A stretch of 64,000 nt of DNA, taken from the NCBI RefSeq assembly GCF_010111755.1, contig NC_088958.1, forward strand, positions 496,001 through 560,000, given 5' to 3'. Position numbers and translations under genes: made by a program. Positions 12,174 to 22,359 of the stretch are shown here, piece after piece. The stretch's first letter is position 1. Every line of letters starts with the position of its first letter. The notes beneath the pieces were generated by a model. The model was not told where the DNA came from, made no database searches, and saw nothing but the letters and a program-made list of their open reading frames with translations. Origin of the DNA: Nakaseomyces glabratus. Lineage: Eukaryota; Ascomycota; Saccharomycetes; Saccharomycetales; Saccharomycetaceae.

Positions 12174-12482
12174 AGGGATATTAATTGTCGTACTCAATCT
12201 TAGACTACTGAGACTTATTAATGTTTAGTGAATTATATTTTCCAGTTTTTATTTTGAGTACTTGTTATAGTTTGATGGCTGTTTCGAATAGCTTTCATCC
12301 CGACCACCAGGTACCCTTTACTATTTTTACTAATTTCTATACGCCTTTGATATCATGTTCAAAGTGATAAATAATAGATGGCACCAGTTATGAGTATCTG
12401 CTGAATGGAGTTAATGAAATACAAAAATTAATTATGAATATAGATTTATTTACTTAAAATGCTTAGTTTCAACTTCGAAACA

Positions 12483-13910
12483 CTAGTCTATAATGGGAAG
12501 CTTCTTTAGTTGCGATTTTCCATTTCCTGAAGTTAGCTGGAAAATATGGAAATTCTTACTATTATTGTGCTCTCGAGAGTCATATATTATTGGTGGTAAT
12601 GTAGGGTACTCAATCATTCCATTGGAATGTTTTTGTAGTCCCCCATATCCGCTATAGAATCTTTTTGCGTGTGAAGCAATCTCACGTTCCTGAATAATAG
12701 CTTGTTGGATATATTTTGTGTGTGATTTCAGCCATTGTGAAATTGTTATTGGAATGCTAAATTCAAAATCTTTCCCACTACCAATCTTTATTTTTATATC
12801 TATTGCATGGCCAATTGAGTAGTATTTGCCATTAGTTGATATGGAGCAGTGATATCTAAATGGAATAGCATCAACCTTGTTTTGTAATAATTTAGTGGGA
12901 ACATTTCTATTGGTCATATTGCCTTCAGGTTGTTTTGGCAGTTTGTAAAGAAGTTCAGGCTCAAGCATTGTATTTTCGAATTCTTTGAATAGAACATCTT
13001 TAGTGCATATATGAATGTCATTTGCTGTTTCAAATCCATTCATTGTGATTATCTCATTATAATTCTTGGTTTCTGTGTCCAGCACGTATTCCTTCGATTC
13101 ATATGTCTCACTGTGGCATTGAAAAATCTCTTTAGTTTGAAACGTAACACTCTTGACTTTTAACTTCTTCTTGAATAGAACACTATTTTCGTATTCGGGT
13201 GCTGTCGAACTACTATGTTGATTTGGCATAACTTTTAGTTTTATTTTAAGCAGATCATCAGTTGTAATGCATGGATTCTCAACGTACACTTTGGCTTTCA
13301 GCTTTTTATCCGGAGAGTAGAAATTCTTCTCTATCGCTGGGAATAGCTTTTTCAATGGAAGATTGGTATATCTTTCAACATTAACTGTTGTAATAAAATT
13401 CTTCAGCTCAGGAGGAACACTATCGAAACTAGGGCCGACTTTTTCTAAATCATAGTACAATAAGTTGCATTCCAGATATGTTACGCAAGTTCCAAACCGC
13501 GAATTGAAATTAGTGTCGTTGATATCCGCTGGCAGAGATATTGTCAGTGGAAAATCCACTCCAATCAAAGGTTTTGATATTCTTTGAGTGTTTTTATTCT
13601 TAGCAGCTTTACATTTCTCATCGTTAGCTAAATAAAAAGACTTTTTGTAATGATATGAGATTGACTCATTCTTTCTGGGCTTTGATTTCGATTTGCCTAT
13701 TGGAGTGAAAGAGTAGGATACGTGACTCTGAGGAAACACAGTTTCTACAGATTTTAGTATAACTTCAATCTTAGCTATCCTAAACTCACTGCCATTATTC
13801 GAGCGCACTCTTAATTGGCACTCTATTCGTGGTAATGTGTCACTAATCCCAGGACAGCCTCTGATCATGGAATTGTAACTAGGCATCAAAGATATAATCG
13901 GTACCGTCAT
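12483..13910 (-). CDS. RGL1: Rgl1-like regulator of Rho1 signalling (YPL066W homologue)
   Basis: Position and length (475 residues versus about 479) match S. cerevisiae RGL1, a cofactor that helps localise the Rho1 exchange factor Tus1 at the bud neck during cytokinesis. The frame extends to a TTG at 13925; I use the first ATG at 13908-13910 (MTVPIISLMPSYNS). The protein is beta-rich, with stretches such as PLIGVDFPLTISLPAD and IKIGSGKDFEFSIPITISQW that suggest a tandem arrestin-like beta-sandwich fold; that fold is my inference. No membrane segment or catalytic motif is seen. It is divergently transcribed from HTC1, with 317 bp between the two ATGs. Confidence 0.8.
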   Translation of the reverse strand: MTVPIISLMPSYNSMIRGCPGISDTLPRIECQLRVRSNNGSEFRIAKIEVILKSVETVFPQSHVSYSFTPIGKSKSKPRKNESISYHYKKSFYLANDEKCKAAKNKNTQRISKPLIGVDFPLTISLPADINDTNFNSRFGTCVTYLECNLLYYDLEKVGPSFDSVPPELKNFITTVNVERYTNLPLKKLFPAIEKNFYSPDKKLKAKVYVENPCITTDDLLKIKLKVMPNQHSSSTAPEYENSVLFKKKLKVKSVTFQTKEIFQCHSETYESKEYVLDTETKNYNEIITMNGFETANDIHICTKDVLFKEFENTMLEPELLYKLPKQPEGNMTNRNVPTKLLQNKVDAIPFRYHCSISTNGKYYSIGHAIDIKIKIGSGKDFEFSIPITISQWLKSHTKYIQQAIIQEREIASHAKRFYSGYGGLQKHSNGMIEYPTLPPIIYDSREHNNSKNFHIFQLTSGNGKSQLKKLPIID

Positions 13911-14227
13911 GGTATAGGTCGTCAAGTTGCTTCTTCTATGAGTTGAATCATGGTATCCTAAAAGGTATTTAAATACTTCTAAACCTCTTCGATATGAACT
14001 ATGACAAAGTTAAGCTCTTTCCGTTTTCACGATATGGGCAACAACATTTTACATTTCGGCTACTTCAAAGATGGACCAAAACATAAAAAACTCTTTCTTC
14101 AGTGTTATAATAAAGCAGAATATCATACTAGCATTCGATATCCAAACAACACAAAAGATCTTCTTACTATTTAGATCATCTAATACAGGACACAAGACTA
14201 TATCATATAAATTATCGACAATTGGAA
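13911..14227. promoter_or_regulatory. Divergent promoter region RGL1/HTC1
   Basis: This 317 bp interval drives RGL1 leftward and HTC1 rightward. It is AT-rich and no strong factor site was recognised. Short overlapping frames on both strands are shadows without gene character. Confidence 0.5.
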
Positions 14228-14833
14228 ATGGCATTACAGCCTATGAACTGGGCAAGTATCAAACAGAACATTGAGTCAGGGGAATTGCAGAACTTGAAGA
14301 GGTCACCAATTGAAACCGAAAAGTATCATGAGCATAAGAGAATATTAGCTGAGAAGAATATTGAAATTGGTGACTACATTTTGAATAAACTGGGATGGAC
14401 TTTAAATGAGCTCGCAAGTGTGAATGACATCAGTGAAGAAGAAAAACTGTCTTTGAGTTTCTCGAGAAAGGATTTATACAAGCTGAGCGTAAATGATTTT
14501 CCGTACAATTTTGAACCCCAAGTATCACATCTTTTAATATGGTCTAAGATTAATCTGCCTCTATACAATAAAAACGAGTCTTCAACAGACATGAATCCTG
14601 AAATGAAGACAAAAATAGAAACATTTATTCACAACAATCTGTCAAAATACCTGGATCTTGATATGAAAGACGATTATTGCTGGTTTATCAACTACCGAAA
14701 TTTACAAAGTATTAAAGGAATTGCACACGTCCACTTGTTAATTAGATGCGTAGACGAAAACGGACCACAAGGTAATAGATGCCAACGAATTAAGAACGAA
14801 ATCCTAAATGAAGGGTTTGAACCTATAAGTTAG
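14228..14833 (+). CDS. HTC1: DUF3605 family protein, Htc1-like (YPL067C homologue)
   Basis: This is a 201-residue protein when started at the first ATG, 14228 (MALQPMNWASIKQ); the open frame extends two codons further to a TTG at 14222. The second half carries the DUF3605 pattern: HLLIWSKINLP, then DDYCWFINYRNLQSIKGIAHVHLLIR near the C-terminus. It matches YPL067C in order, strand and length (about 198 residues). The S. cerevisiae gene is named for a high-temperature and cadmium phenotype; the biochemical role is unknown to me. There is no signal peptide or membrane segment. Confidence 0.8.
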   Translation: MALQPMNWASIKQNIESGELQNLKRSPIETEKYHEHKRILAEKNIEIGDYILNKLGWTLNELASVNDISEEEKLSLSFSRKDLYKLSVNDFPYNFEPQVSHLLIWSKINLPLYNKNESSTDMNPEMKTKIETFIHNNLSKYLDLDMKDDYCWFINYRNLQSIKGIAHVHLLIRCVDENGPQGNRCQRIKNEILNEGFEPIS

Positions 14834-14983
14834 TAGCAATCAAAGGTATTTACTAATCAAACATCAACCAACCACTATGAGGGTTATAGAACAAGATCAA
14901 TTTTATCTACAAATATATTAAGGTTACTTTTCTTTTTATCACTCTGATCATCTTGTAGAATTTTTTTTGATTTGAAATTTTAT

Positions 14984-15000
14984 GCGATGAGCTGCGATGG
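14984..15000 (+). promoter_or_regulatory. PAC motif upstream of the YPL068C-like gene
   Basis: GCGATGAGC at 14984-14992 is an exact PAC (polymerase A and C) box, followed by a second GCGATG at 14994-14999. An A/T stretch just upstream (14958-14981, including TGAAATTTT) resembles the RRPE element that usually accompanies PAC. PAC boxes are bound by Dot6/Tod6-type repressors in S. cerevisiae and mark ribosome-biogenesis promoters. This one lies 180-188 bp before the next ATG, a normal distance. Confidence 0.6.
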
Positions 15001-15171
15001 CACACAATGGCTGATATGATGAGTATGGCAATGAAGGAAGATATCATATTTACGAAACAACGTTATAGAAAGTTTGATATTTTTAACTAGTTTATGCTAT
15101 ACAGAAGTTAGTTCCAGCTTCTATTTATGATAGATGTATATGCAACATTATTTTTTTAGTTCATCAAAATC

Positions 15172-16116
15172 ATGGAGTTGCGGAAGCGGAAGAAAGTCAA
15201 CTATTCTGAGTCAAAAGGAAGAATCGGTGGTTTAAAGACTGTTGTGGTACAACCTGATTCTCCACCACATAATTTCAATAAAGATGTTAAGCCTAAAGGT
15301 CTACCACAAAAGATTGTTAGATACACCCCCATGATAAATAAAAGGAAGGCATCGAAAAGGATAAACAAACCTACATCAAAGAAAGTGCCACATGTTATGG
15401 GAAACTATGATAATAGTTGTCGTATCAAAAAATTGACTTTTGAAAGACCCTCATTCAACGACTATTCGAATTATAAACAACCAGAGCCTGCTCTAACAGG
15501 CTTAATTCATTCAGATGCCCGGATAGATTGGATAAATGCCAAAAAGTTTCTTGCAAACCATCGTGAAAAGCTAAGAAAGTTAGCCAAATTTCAATATGAA
15601 CTGTATTACAAGGACATAACCAAGCCAGAATACAAGGGGCCACAGGCATTTGCTAGTCTGAAACTACCGGACGACATGGTATCTTATTCCAATATAATAA
15701 AGAGTATTGGGTCATTGCTACATGAAGTTGAAAATTTAGAAACTAACAAAAATTCTCAAAAATTATACAAACCAACTATTGAAATTTCAGCTGAAGCTTT
15801 GAAGACCATCCGCGAACAGACATCAAATAATGACAGAATTGAGCGTACTGCCGAGTTGCATGATATTGATATCGAAGATATCAAACAAATATTAAGAAAG
15901 AACGAAATAAACACCACATTACATCAAATGAACATGCTTAAATCGTCAGATTTCCAAATCATGCACACTTTGATGGAAAAGAGGTACTTCCCATATGATG
16001 ATTCATCCTTGCTATGGCCAACTAAATATAAAAAAGAGCTCAAAAGATATTCAAGCTCAGAACTGGATCAAAATGATCCGCTTCAACTTTCAATTCCGTT
16101 ATTCACGGATTTTTGA
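15172..16116 (+). CDS. YPL068C-like nuclear protein of unknown function
   Basis: This 314-residue protein starts at an ATG (MELRKRKKVNYSES). It matches S. cerevisiae YPL068C (about 293 residues, reported nuclear) in order and strand. The N-terminal 75 residues are very basic, with KRKK and KRKASKRINK-type clusters that look like nuclear localisation signals. The middle (about residues 110-160) contains DWINAKKFLANHREKLRKLAKFQ-like helical sequence, and the C-terminal third is acidic to neutral. I recognise no catalytic domain. The PAC box in its promoter suggests co-regulation with ribosome-biogenesis genes; that is an inference. Confidence 0.75.
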   Translation: MELRKRKKVNYSESKGRIGGLKTVVVQPDSPPHNFNKDVKPKGLPQKIVRYTPMINKRKASKRINKPTSKKVPHVMGNYDNSCRIKKLTFERPSFNDYSNYKQPEPALTGLIHSDARIDWINAKKFLANHREKLRKLAKFQYELYYKDITKPEYKGPQAFASLKLPDDMVSYSNIIKSIGSLLHEVENLETNKNSQKLYKPTIEISAEALKTIREQTSNNDRIERTAELHDIDIEDIKQILRKNEINTTLHQMNMLKSSDFQIMHTLMEKRYFPYDDSSLLWPTKYKKELKRYSSSELDQNDPLQLSIPLFTDF

Positions 16117-16784
16117 TTAAAGCATTATAGATCAATAACCTTAATATTCACGTGAAAAATAAAACAGCATTACAAATACTCAGTTTGTACTTAATAAACA
16201 TTCAAATTGCCTCACCAGCTAATTCAGTTAATCTGGTCAATTTTTCCTGGAAAAATTGACTTTCTAACTATATTCCTTATTTTCTTTCATATTTAGATCA
16301 TAGCGATTATGTACTTTATATATTTTATGAAGAATTAGGCTCACGGTAAGCAACAAAACTGATAGAAATTATTGTTAAGCACTAGAATTGCTAGAAGTAG
16401 AATTTTCCTTATTATGCATAAAATACTTTTTATGTTAAATTGTTTAGAGATGAAGACAAATGATCCACAATACACCAGAGGTAATAGAAAAATAGGCACT
16501 TTATCAATAATAAATACGGCTAGTTATTGCTATCATTGCACTATAAATTACATTTACAAACAACACAAACTCATTGAGAAATATTAGTCCCACTGAAGCA
16601 ATAATCATGTGTCACTTTGCTACGAACTTTTCTTAGAAAGTTATGACACACTTATACTTTTGACAGGAATACAATCTATAATGATCAGCACGGTCATCAA
16701 TGCTATCCTATAAGTTTTGGGTGTATATATCTAATCAAGAGTTGTCAACATTATGCTCAGCAATTGAAAGTTGAGGCACAAACT
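16117..16784. other. YPL068C-BTS1 intergenic region
   Basis: This 668 bp AT-rich interval holds the YPL068C-like 3' end and the BTS1 promoter, both plus-strand. It includes the perfect palindrome at 16236-16260 (listed separately). The short frame from about 16372 has no gene character and no ATG start. Otherwise nothing is seen. Confidence 0.5.
16236..16260. repeat. 25-bp perfect inverted repeat
   Basis: GTCAATTTTTCC, one central T, then GGAAAAATTGAC: two 12-bp arms with a 1-nt centre, about 120 bp downstream of the YPL068C-like stop. It could be a dimeric factor site or form a hairpin in the 3' UTR. The function is unknown. Confidence 0.85.
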
Positions 16785-17783
16785 ATGACTTTAGAAAAGT
16801 TGAAGACTTTGATAGAATCACCACCAGCATGGTCACAATCAGATGAAAATTCAATAAATCAACCATACAATCACATTGCATCAAACCCGGGAAAGAACTT
16901 CAGAGCCAAATTAATACATCTTTTTAACCAGTTCTATTTGCTAGATGAGAATATTATACAAACACTCACTCAGATTGTAGAGATCCTCCACAATTCAAGT
17001 TTGATTATCGATGACATTGAAGATAACTCACAGTTGAGGCGTGGAGTAGTCGCATCACATATGCTCTATGGTGTACCCATGTCCATTAATACTGCAAACT
17101 ACATGTATTTTGTAGCAATGGATTTACTTAGAAACCTGTCTCATGATGCAGTAACTTCAAATGATCTAATGAAAATATTTAACGAGGAACTTCTATATCT
17201 TCACAGAGGCCAAGGATTGGATATATACTGGCGTGACTCCTTACCTAAGGTTGTACCAACAGAGGAAATGTATTTCAACATGGTTATGAATAAAACTGGT
17301 GGACTCTTCAGATTAACGCTTAAAATCATGGAACGCTTAAGCGAATACTGGCAGGGTCAGAAATCATTAGTTCCATTGGGAAATTTACTAGGAATTATAT
17401 ATCAAGTTAGAGACGATTACTTGAATCTTACTGACTCATCGATGATCGAAACTAAGGGATTTGCTGATGATATATCCGAAGGTAAATTATCTTTTCCAAT
17501 TATACATGGCATTAATTATGCTAAAATACATGATCCGAACAACACATTGCTTTTAGATATTCTATGCTTAAAGACTAAAGATGAGAACTTGAAGAAGAAT
17601 GCCATACGATACCTTTCAGATTGTAGCAAATCCTTTGAATACACAAGCAGTGTGCTGAAAAAATTGACGACCTTACTACATTCGAATTCGTACTTTCCCG
17701 ATGTAACTAATGACTCTACCAATAGCCAGACAGAAGCTATAAAACAAGTATACAACATTATGGAAAAGCTAGCTAATGTGTGA
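16785..17783 (+). CDS. BTS1: Geranylgeranyl diphosphate synthase
   Basis: Bts1 condenses farnesyl diphosphate with isopentenyl diphosphate to make geranylgeranyl diphosphate, used to prenylate Rab and Rho GTPases. Starting at the first ATG (16785; the frame runs back to a TTG at 16764) the protein has 332 residues, S. cerevisiae 335. The first Asp-rich motif is DDIED at 76-80 and the second is DDYLN from about 210. GKNFRAKL and the NTANYMYF and RGQGLDIYWRD stretches are typical. No membrane or targeting segment is seen. Synteny matches YPL069C. Confidence 0.95.
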   Translation: MTLEKLKTLIESPPAWSQSDENSINQPYNHIASNPGKNFRAKLIHLFNQFYLLDENIIQTLTQIVEILHNSSLIIDDIEDNSQLRRGVVASHMLYGVPMSINTANYMYFVAMDLLRNLSHDAVTSNDLMKIFNEELLYLHRGQGLDIYWRDSLPKVVPTEEMYFNMVMNKTGGLFRLTLKIMERLSEYWQGQKSLVPLGNLLGIIYQVRDDYLNLTDSSMIETKGFADDISEGKLSFPIIHGINYAKIHDPNNTLLLDILCLKTKDENLKKNAIRYLSDCSKSFEYTSSVLKKLTTLLHSNSYFPDVTNDSTNSQTEAIKQVYNIMEKLANV

Positions 17784-18037
17784 TCAGAATTAATTGGTTA
17801 TTTTGAACTTTACTAACATTATTAATTTAAACCTGACCTTCCTCTGGAGCCCATTAAGTTTTCCTTTTATAGAGAGGTATGTAAGGTACTGTTGATGATT
17901 TCTAGTCACCTAGTAGTTTGTATATCTGAATTTTGTTATGATATATATATTCATAAATAATATGTTTTCATGCAACGTACAGTGATAGGAGCCACAAATA
18001 AATAAGACGCACAATCATAAAATGCTTTTAACTCATA

Positions 18038-19768
18038 CTAGTTTTCGTCCACCATTTCTTTATATATTTCAAAAATTTCACGTAAGTTTGAAATTGTCAA
18101 GTCTTCGAAGGCATAATCTTTAAATTGCTTCCAATTTTCTGGTATGCTTGGAGTATAATTGGAAATTGGCGCCTGCTTGAATGACGACAGTTGAGTTGGA
18201 ACTTCCTTTTTCAGGTCGGTATTTATCCAAGGCGAACTTTCAGTTCCATTACTGATTGGATAGGCTCTTATTCTATCAATTATATTTCTCAGCGATGAAT
18301 CAAATACAGATCTAAAACCTTCATATGATGCTGTTCGTGAAACCTCAATTCTTTTAGTAAGTTCAGCATCTTTTTCTATGTCAATTTCATGCCGCCCTAA
18401 TTCAGGTAGTTTTACCTTTCTACTTATGGGTACAGCAAACAAAGACTTTTCTCTATCAGTCAAATTGTCCCGCAATAACTGAGGTAAGTCATCTAATGTT
18501 AAACCTTCTATAAAAACCAATGCGGCTTCCAGATTCGTGATCGCAAAAAGTTCACTATCCACTAGTTTCTTTTTTATTCTAAAGAGTCTAACAAACTCCA
18601 TGTTTAGAAATATGTGTAGCATTGGACATTTGATAACGTAATATATCAATAATGACAAAAAATCGTCATTCGACATTGCTTTTGAGTTCTCCATAATTTC
18701 ATACATTTTCAGTAAGCATTTACATTTTTCACCTGGCGCAATAACATTGTTAGCAAAATCATCTAGAACCATCTTTATATTTGCAATGGATTGTATAGAA
18801 TCAAATTCATCATTCCCTTTGGGAATATCTAAAAAGTCTGATAAACTAAAAAACTCCTCTTTATCAAATCTGTATAAAAGATTGACCCTTTCGTCAATTA
18901 GCTTGTCGTATTCGCCAAATTCTGGACTATTTCTAAACAAGCTAACTATACTGAAAGATTCGTTCTTCTTTGCATGAACATCTCTGGTCATTGTAGAGTT
19001 AGCTAATGTGGAGTTTCCATTAACATTAGCAGATTTGGATGGGCTACTGATTGGCACAGAAGTTCCAACTTGCAAAATTCGATTGAATAGATCTCTTTCG
19101 CATAGATCTTTATATTTTTCAATCTTTAAATTGTTCAATGCATCAGTCTTCAACTGCCTTTGAATCTCTTCAGGAGATAGCATTTGGGTCACATTGTTAC
19201 TACCTGATTCATTACTGAAAATAGAGGATGATCTACGATTTCTCCTAGTGGATACATTGGTACTTGCACTACTACTTCTACTTCTGGAAAAGAGGCCACC
19301 AATACCACTAGTCAAGGTCTCCCTAGCATTGAAGAACGTTGACACATTTGTAGATGAAGAAGTCGTCTTCTTTGATTGCAAATAATGGAAACTATGCTTG
19401 TCAAAACGGATATAAAATGCCTGAAACAGGCTAGATAGTTGAGGAACCGACAAGGGACGCTCATATTTTGGTTGTTTCAAGTCATCTATGAAAGCGTCAA
19501 TCATGGCAGATAGCTCATCAGGTAATTCCCCAATTTGACTGATCTGATCGATTTCTTCTTTGCTGAGCTTTGGGCTCTTAGAGCCCTTGGAATCATCTTT
19601 ACCAAGCTCGCTATTGGATGATTCGGTAGAAGAGATATTAGAAGCTATGCTGCCCTGAGCGGAATGTCCCTTATATGACTCCTTTATAGATAATGATGGA
19701 TCAAATTTGGAACTGTTGATTGGAGGTGTAAAAAGGTGAGTCATCTTCTCGTCCTTGGCTTTCATCAT
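18038..19768 (-). CDS. MUK1: Rab5-type guanine nucleotide exchange factor Muk1 (VPS9 domain)
   Basis: Muk1 activates Vps21 (yeast Rab5) in endosomal traffic. The frame begins at a GTG (19780); tandem ATGs lie at 19768 and 19765, giving 576 residues from the first; S. cerevisiae Muk1 is about 612. The N-terminus contains LFTPPINSSKFDPSLSI, similar to the family start. Residues about 65-115 include DELSAMIDAFIDDLKQPKY. A Ser-rich segment (SRSRSSSASTN) follows, and the VPS9 fold lies around residues 320-430 (MSNDDFLSLLIYYVIK, then LTNLEAALVFIEGLT-type sequence). It converges with BTS1 across 254 bp and diverges from the YPL071C-like gene. Confidence 0.9.
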   Translation of the reverse strand: MMKAKDEKMTHLFTPPINSSKFDPSLSIKESYKGHSAQGSIASNISSTESSNSELGKDDSKGSKSPKLSKEEIDQISQIGELPDELSAMIDAFIDDLKQPKYERPLSVPQLSSLFQAFYIRFDKHSFHYLQSKKTTSSSTNVSTFFNARETLTSGIGGLFSRSRSSSASTNVSTRRNRRSSSIFSNESGSNNVTQMLSPEEIQRQLKTDALNNLKIEKYKDLCERDLFNRILQVGTSVPISSPSKSANVNGNSTLANSTMTRDVHAKKNESFSIVSLFRNSPEFGEYDKLIDERVNLLYRFDKEEFFSLSDFLDIPKGNDEFDSIQSIANIKMVLDDFANNVIAPGEKCKCLLKMYEIMENSKAMSNDDFLSLLIYYVIKCPMLHIFLNMEFVRLFRIKKKLVDSELFAITNLEAALVFIEGLTLDDLPQLLRDNLTDREKSLFAVPISRKVKLPELGRHEIDIEKDAELTKRIEVSRTASYEGFRSVFDSSLRNIIDRIRAYPISNGTESSPWINTDLKKEVPTQLSSFKQAPISNYTPSIPENWKQFKDYAFEDLTISNLREIFEIYKEMVDEN

Positions 19769-20308
19769 GATAGCTGCCACAATAATATCTCAATGTAATA
19801 TCAGTAAAGTGAAAAGAAGACTCTAGATACCCAACCTTTGGGTAAAATTTCCTTATAACTTTTCTCTGAACAGATTCATATGAAAAACTGTCAAATGCTT
19901 GAAATGATTAAAAGAAGCGTCTTTTTCTTCGTTCCGGGGAAAGGGCTCAGTTTTAAGCGAATTTTTTAGAAGCTTTTCAAAATTTCAAAGGAACAGGGCT
20001 CAATAATAAAGCTCATCGCATTAGAACTTCGATTATTTCAAGTTGGGGTTTCTTTTATAAGAGGAAACTTGCTGATATTCGGAATCTTCTCCTTGAGCCA
20101 CTGACGGGAAGTTGAACTCAGTAATAGTGGAGTTTTGGCACTTTTCTCCGAGAAGGATTTTTCTTATTTTTGATAGTTTGAAGTTCAATTTATTGCATGC
20201 TGTAATTTATAACCAACCGCATAATAAGATCTCTTTTGGTCGGAAACCAATATAGCCGATAGAAGATACTTAAAATAATACTTTTTACAATTGTTGTATG
20301 GATTGTAT
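19769..20308. promoter_or_regulatory. Divergent promoter region MUK1/YPL071C-like
   Basis: This 540 bp interval drives MUK1 leftward and the YPL071C-like gene rightward. It is AT-rich with short A and T tracts. I recognised no strong factor site. Confidence 0.5.
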
Positions 20309-20788
20309 ATGGGATTTAGTCGAAACTTTAAAGGTGACTCAAGGAAAAGACCTCACTCTCCAGACCTATATGCAATTGGTGAGTTCAAGAAGTCAAAACT
20401 AATAGAAGATCTTGAAAGGCTCTCATTAAATGACGATGTTGTGTCGGAGAATAACGGACTACAAATAGTCGACCATAATAAGTTCCGAAGACCACATAAA
20501 GATGATACCAGCCACCCCGGTGATAGAAAATGGGTTATCACTCAAATTGTGGATCTTATGAGAGCAGAGTCACTGCAAGTTATACCTTGGATTGACTATA
20601 AACAATTTGCATATAATGAATGGTTAAAATGGTACAAAATAAAACTATTATCTGATGATACTTTAATGATCGATATTGACAATTTGCTGGAAAACGATTT
20701 TTACATGAGAGTTGAGCCTACAAGCAATTACAGGGGTCAAATCGAAGGAAACAACGAAACTGAAGATATGGATATTGATATAGATTAA
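20309..20788 (+). CDS. YPL071C-like protein of unknown function
   Basis: This 159-residue protein starts at the first in-frame ATG (20309, MGFSRNFKGDSRKRPHS); the open frame begins at a TTG at 20291. S. cerevisiae YPL071C has about 156 residues and the same position and strand. The N-terminus is basic, with RKRP and KKSK clusters that could direct nuclear import. The middle has DRKWVITQIVDLMRAESLQVIPWIDYKQFAYNEW-type sequence (in parts), and the tail is acidic (ETEDMDIDID). No known domain was recognised. Confidence 0.75.
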   Translation: MGFSRNFKGDSRKRPHSPDLYAIGEFKKSKLIEDLERLSLNDDVVSENNGLQIVDHNKFRRPHKDDTSHPGDRKWVITQIVDLMRAESLQVIPWIDYKQFAYNEWLKWYKIKLLSDDTLMIDIDNLLENDFYMRVEPTSNYRGQIEGNNETEDMDIDID

Positions 20789-20907
20789 GTTCAAATAATG
20801 CATAATATATTTATACAACATAGGATCATGAAAAAAAAAAATTGTGGATGCAAAAAATATGTCACTGGGTGGTTACTTATAAGCAGAATATCAATGCTGA
20901 TACTATT

Positions 20908-22359
20908 CTACAATATTCTCTCATAAAACAACATATACACTGATTTCTGTTCGTTAACAATATCAGAAATGCGCTTCTCTTTTACGTTAGTGTCAGAGAT
21001 CAACCAGAAAGGATATATCGTAGTAGACTTCATACGCCTGAAATTACTATCCATCACAGTTGGCTTCTTTTCACCAATTGTGGTGCCAGTATTAACAATG
21101 TCCCCTGACACTTTGCTCTTCATTATAATAGGCTTACGTCGCAACACCTGATAGTGGCCACTGTAATGGCTTCCTGTGTGTATGACAATACTTTTAAGTC
21201 TATATCTTACTCTTTTCGTAAATTCATTCGAGCTTGTGGAACATGCCACTGTTTCAAATGCATCCAAAGTTTCACCAAAATGAACTTTGCATCCATTTCT
21301 GGTAAATGTCATCCCATTGTATGTCGATCTAGATAAGTGAATAACGAAAATATCTGGTGCATTAACAAATTTGCACTGTTTCAGGATACTCCTCCGAGCA
21401 ACATTATTTTTAAAGCCATATTTGCAATAAGTATCTAAGTAATTTTGTAATTCAATGTCAAATTCCTCATTAATCGTAATATCGGGCAGCTTTTTTTCTA
21501 AAGCCAAAAGTTTGCCTTTGATTGATTCTGCAGTTCCACTAAAACCATGTGCTCTCTCTAGTGTTATTACTGATCTGATCAAACATACCATACACTTATA
21601 ATCGTCAATAATTTCATTACTATTACGCATTAATACATCATTGAGATCTATTTCATACTTTTGGGGCAGAGGTGCTTCGAATATGTTAAAAGTTGATTTC
21701 TTTGGTGCAGTCTCATGTTGACACTGCAAGCACTTGTAACTCTCAATTATTGTACCAGCAAAAGGGAATTTGCATGAGCTAGTTTTATGAGAGTTTGATA
21801 GTTCCACATGGAGTTGTTCAAGCAGTACCTGCAAAAACTCGTGTGCATCATTCTGAGCCCTAGACAGCCTTCCACTAACCTTCCATTCTAGAACGCTTAC
21901 TAGATGTTTAATATCAGCATTTGTAGGTTCAAATATTACCATTTGCAACTTCCTAAGAAGGTCTGCAAGAGCCCTGTGTAACAACAATGCTTCGGTATCT
22001 GTCTTCTCCAAACCAGCTGAAGATATTTCATTTTCATCAATACCAATAACAAATTTATTGATATAATCACTAAAATAATCTATCGAAGAAAGGGCTTGTA
22101 TTACTGAATTTGCATAACAATAATTCCCTTTATTAACCAAGCCAGTAGTGTATTTATCAGGCCTACTTGCTAAAGATCCATTAATATTTTTGCTAAATAG
22201 TATATTCTTCACTGACGGATAAACAATATAACTGACCAATAAACCAATCAGGCCTACTCCAGCCTTAAATGAATTTGATCTTCGAAAGCCATAAAACAAT
22301 TGATCTATTATAGTTTTAAAGAGGTCCTTGTTTGTTTGTAGTATTGGGACCAAAAGCAT
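20908..22359 (-). CDS. UBP16: Ubiquitin-specific protease Ubp16 (membrane-anchored)
   Basis: This is a USP-family deubiquitinase; S. cerevisiae Ubp16 (499 residues) is anchored in the mitochondrial outer membrane. The frame opens at a TTG (22440) preceded by an in-frame stop. The first ATG, 22359, gives 483 residues. A hydrophobic segment at about 33-49 is the likely anchor. The Cys box is GNYCYAN with Cys81; the His box is HYSGHY with the active-site His near 402. Two CxxC pairs (KCLQCQ and KCMVC) fit the USP zinc ribbon. Synteny matches YPL072W. Confidence 0.95.
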   Translation of the reverse strand: MLLVPILQTNKDLFKTIIDQLFYGFRRSNSFKAGVGLIGLLVSYIVYPSVKNILFSKNINGSLASRPDKYTTGLVNKGNYCYANSVIQALSSIDYFSDYINKFVIGIDENEISSAGLEKTDTEALLLHRALADLLRKLQMVIFEPTNADIKHLVSVLEWKVSGRLSRAQNDAHEFLQVLLEQLHVELSNSHKTSSCKFPFAGTIIESYKCLQCQHETAPKKSTFNIFEAPLPQKYEIDLNDVLMRNSNEIIDDYKCMVCLIRSVITLERAHGFSGTAESIKGKLLALEKKLPDITINEEFDIELQNYLDTYCKYGFKNNVARRSILKQCKFVNAPDIFVIHLSRSTYNGMTFTRNGCKVHFGETLDAFETVACSTSSNEFTKRVRYRLKSIVIHTGSHYSGHYQVLRRKPIIMKSKVSGDIVNTGTTIGEKKPTVMDSNFRRMKSTTIYPFWLISDTNVKEKRISDIVNEQKSVYMLFYERIL

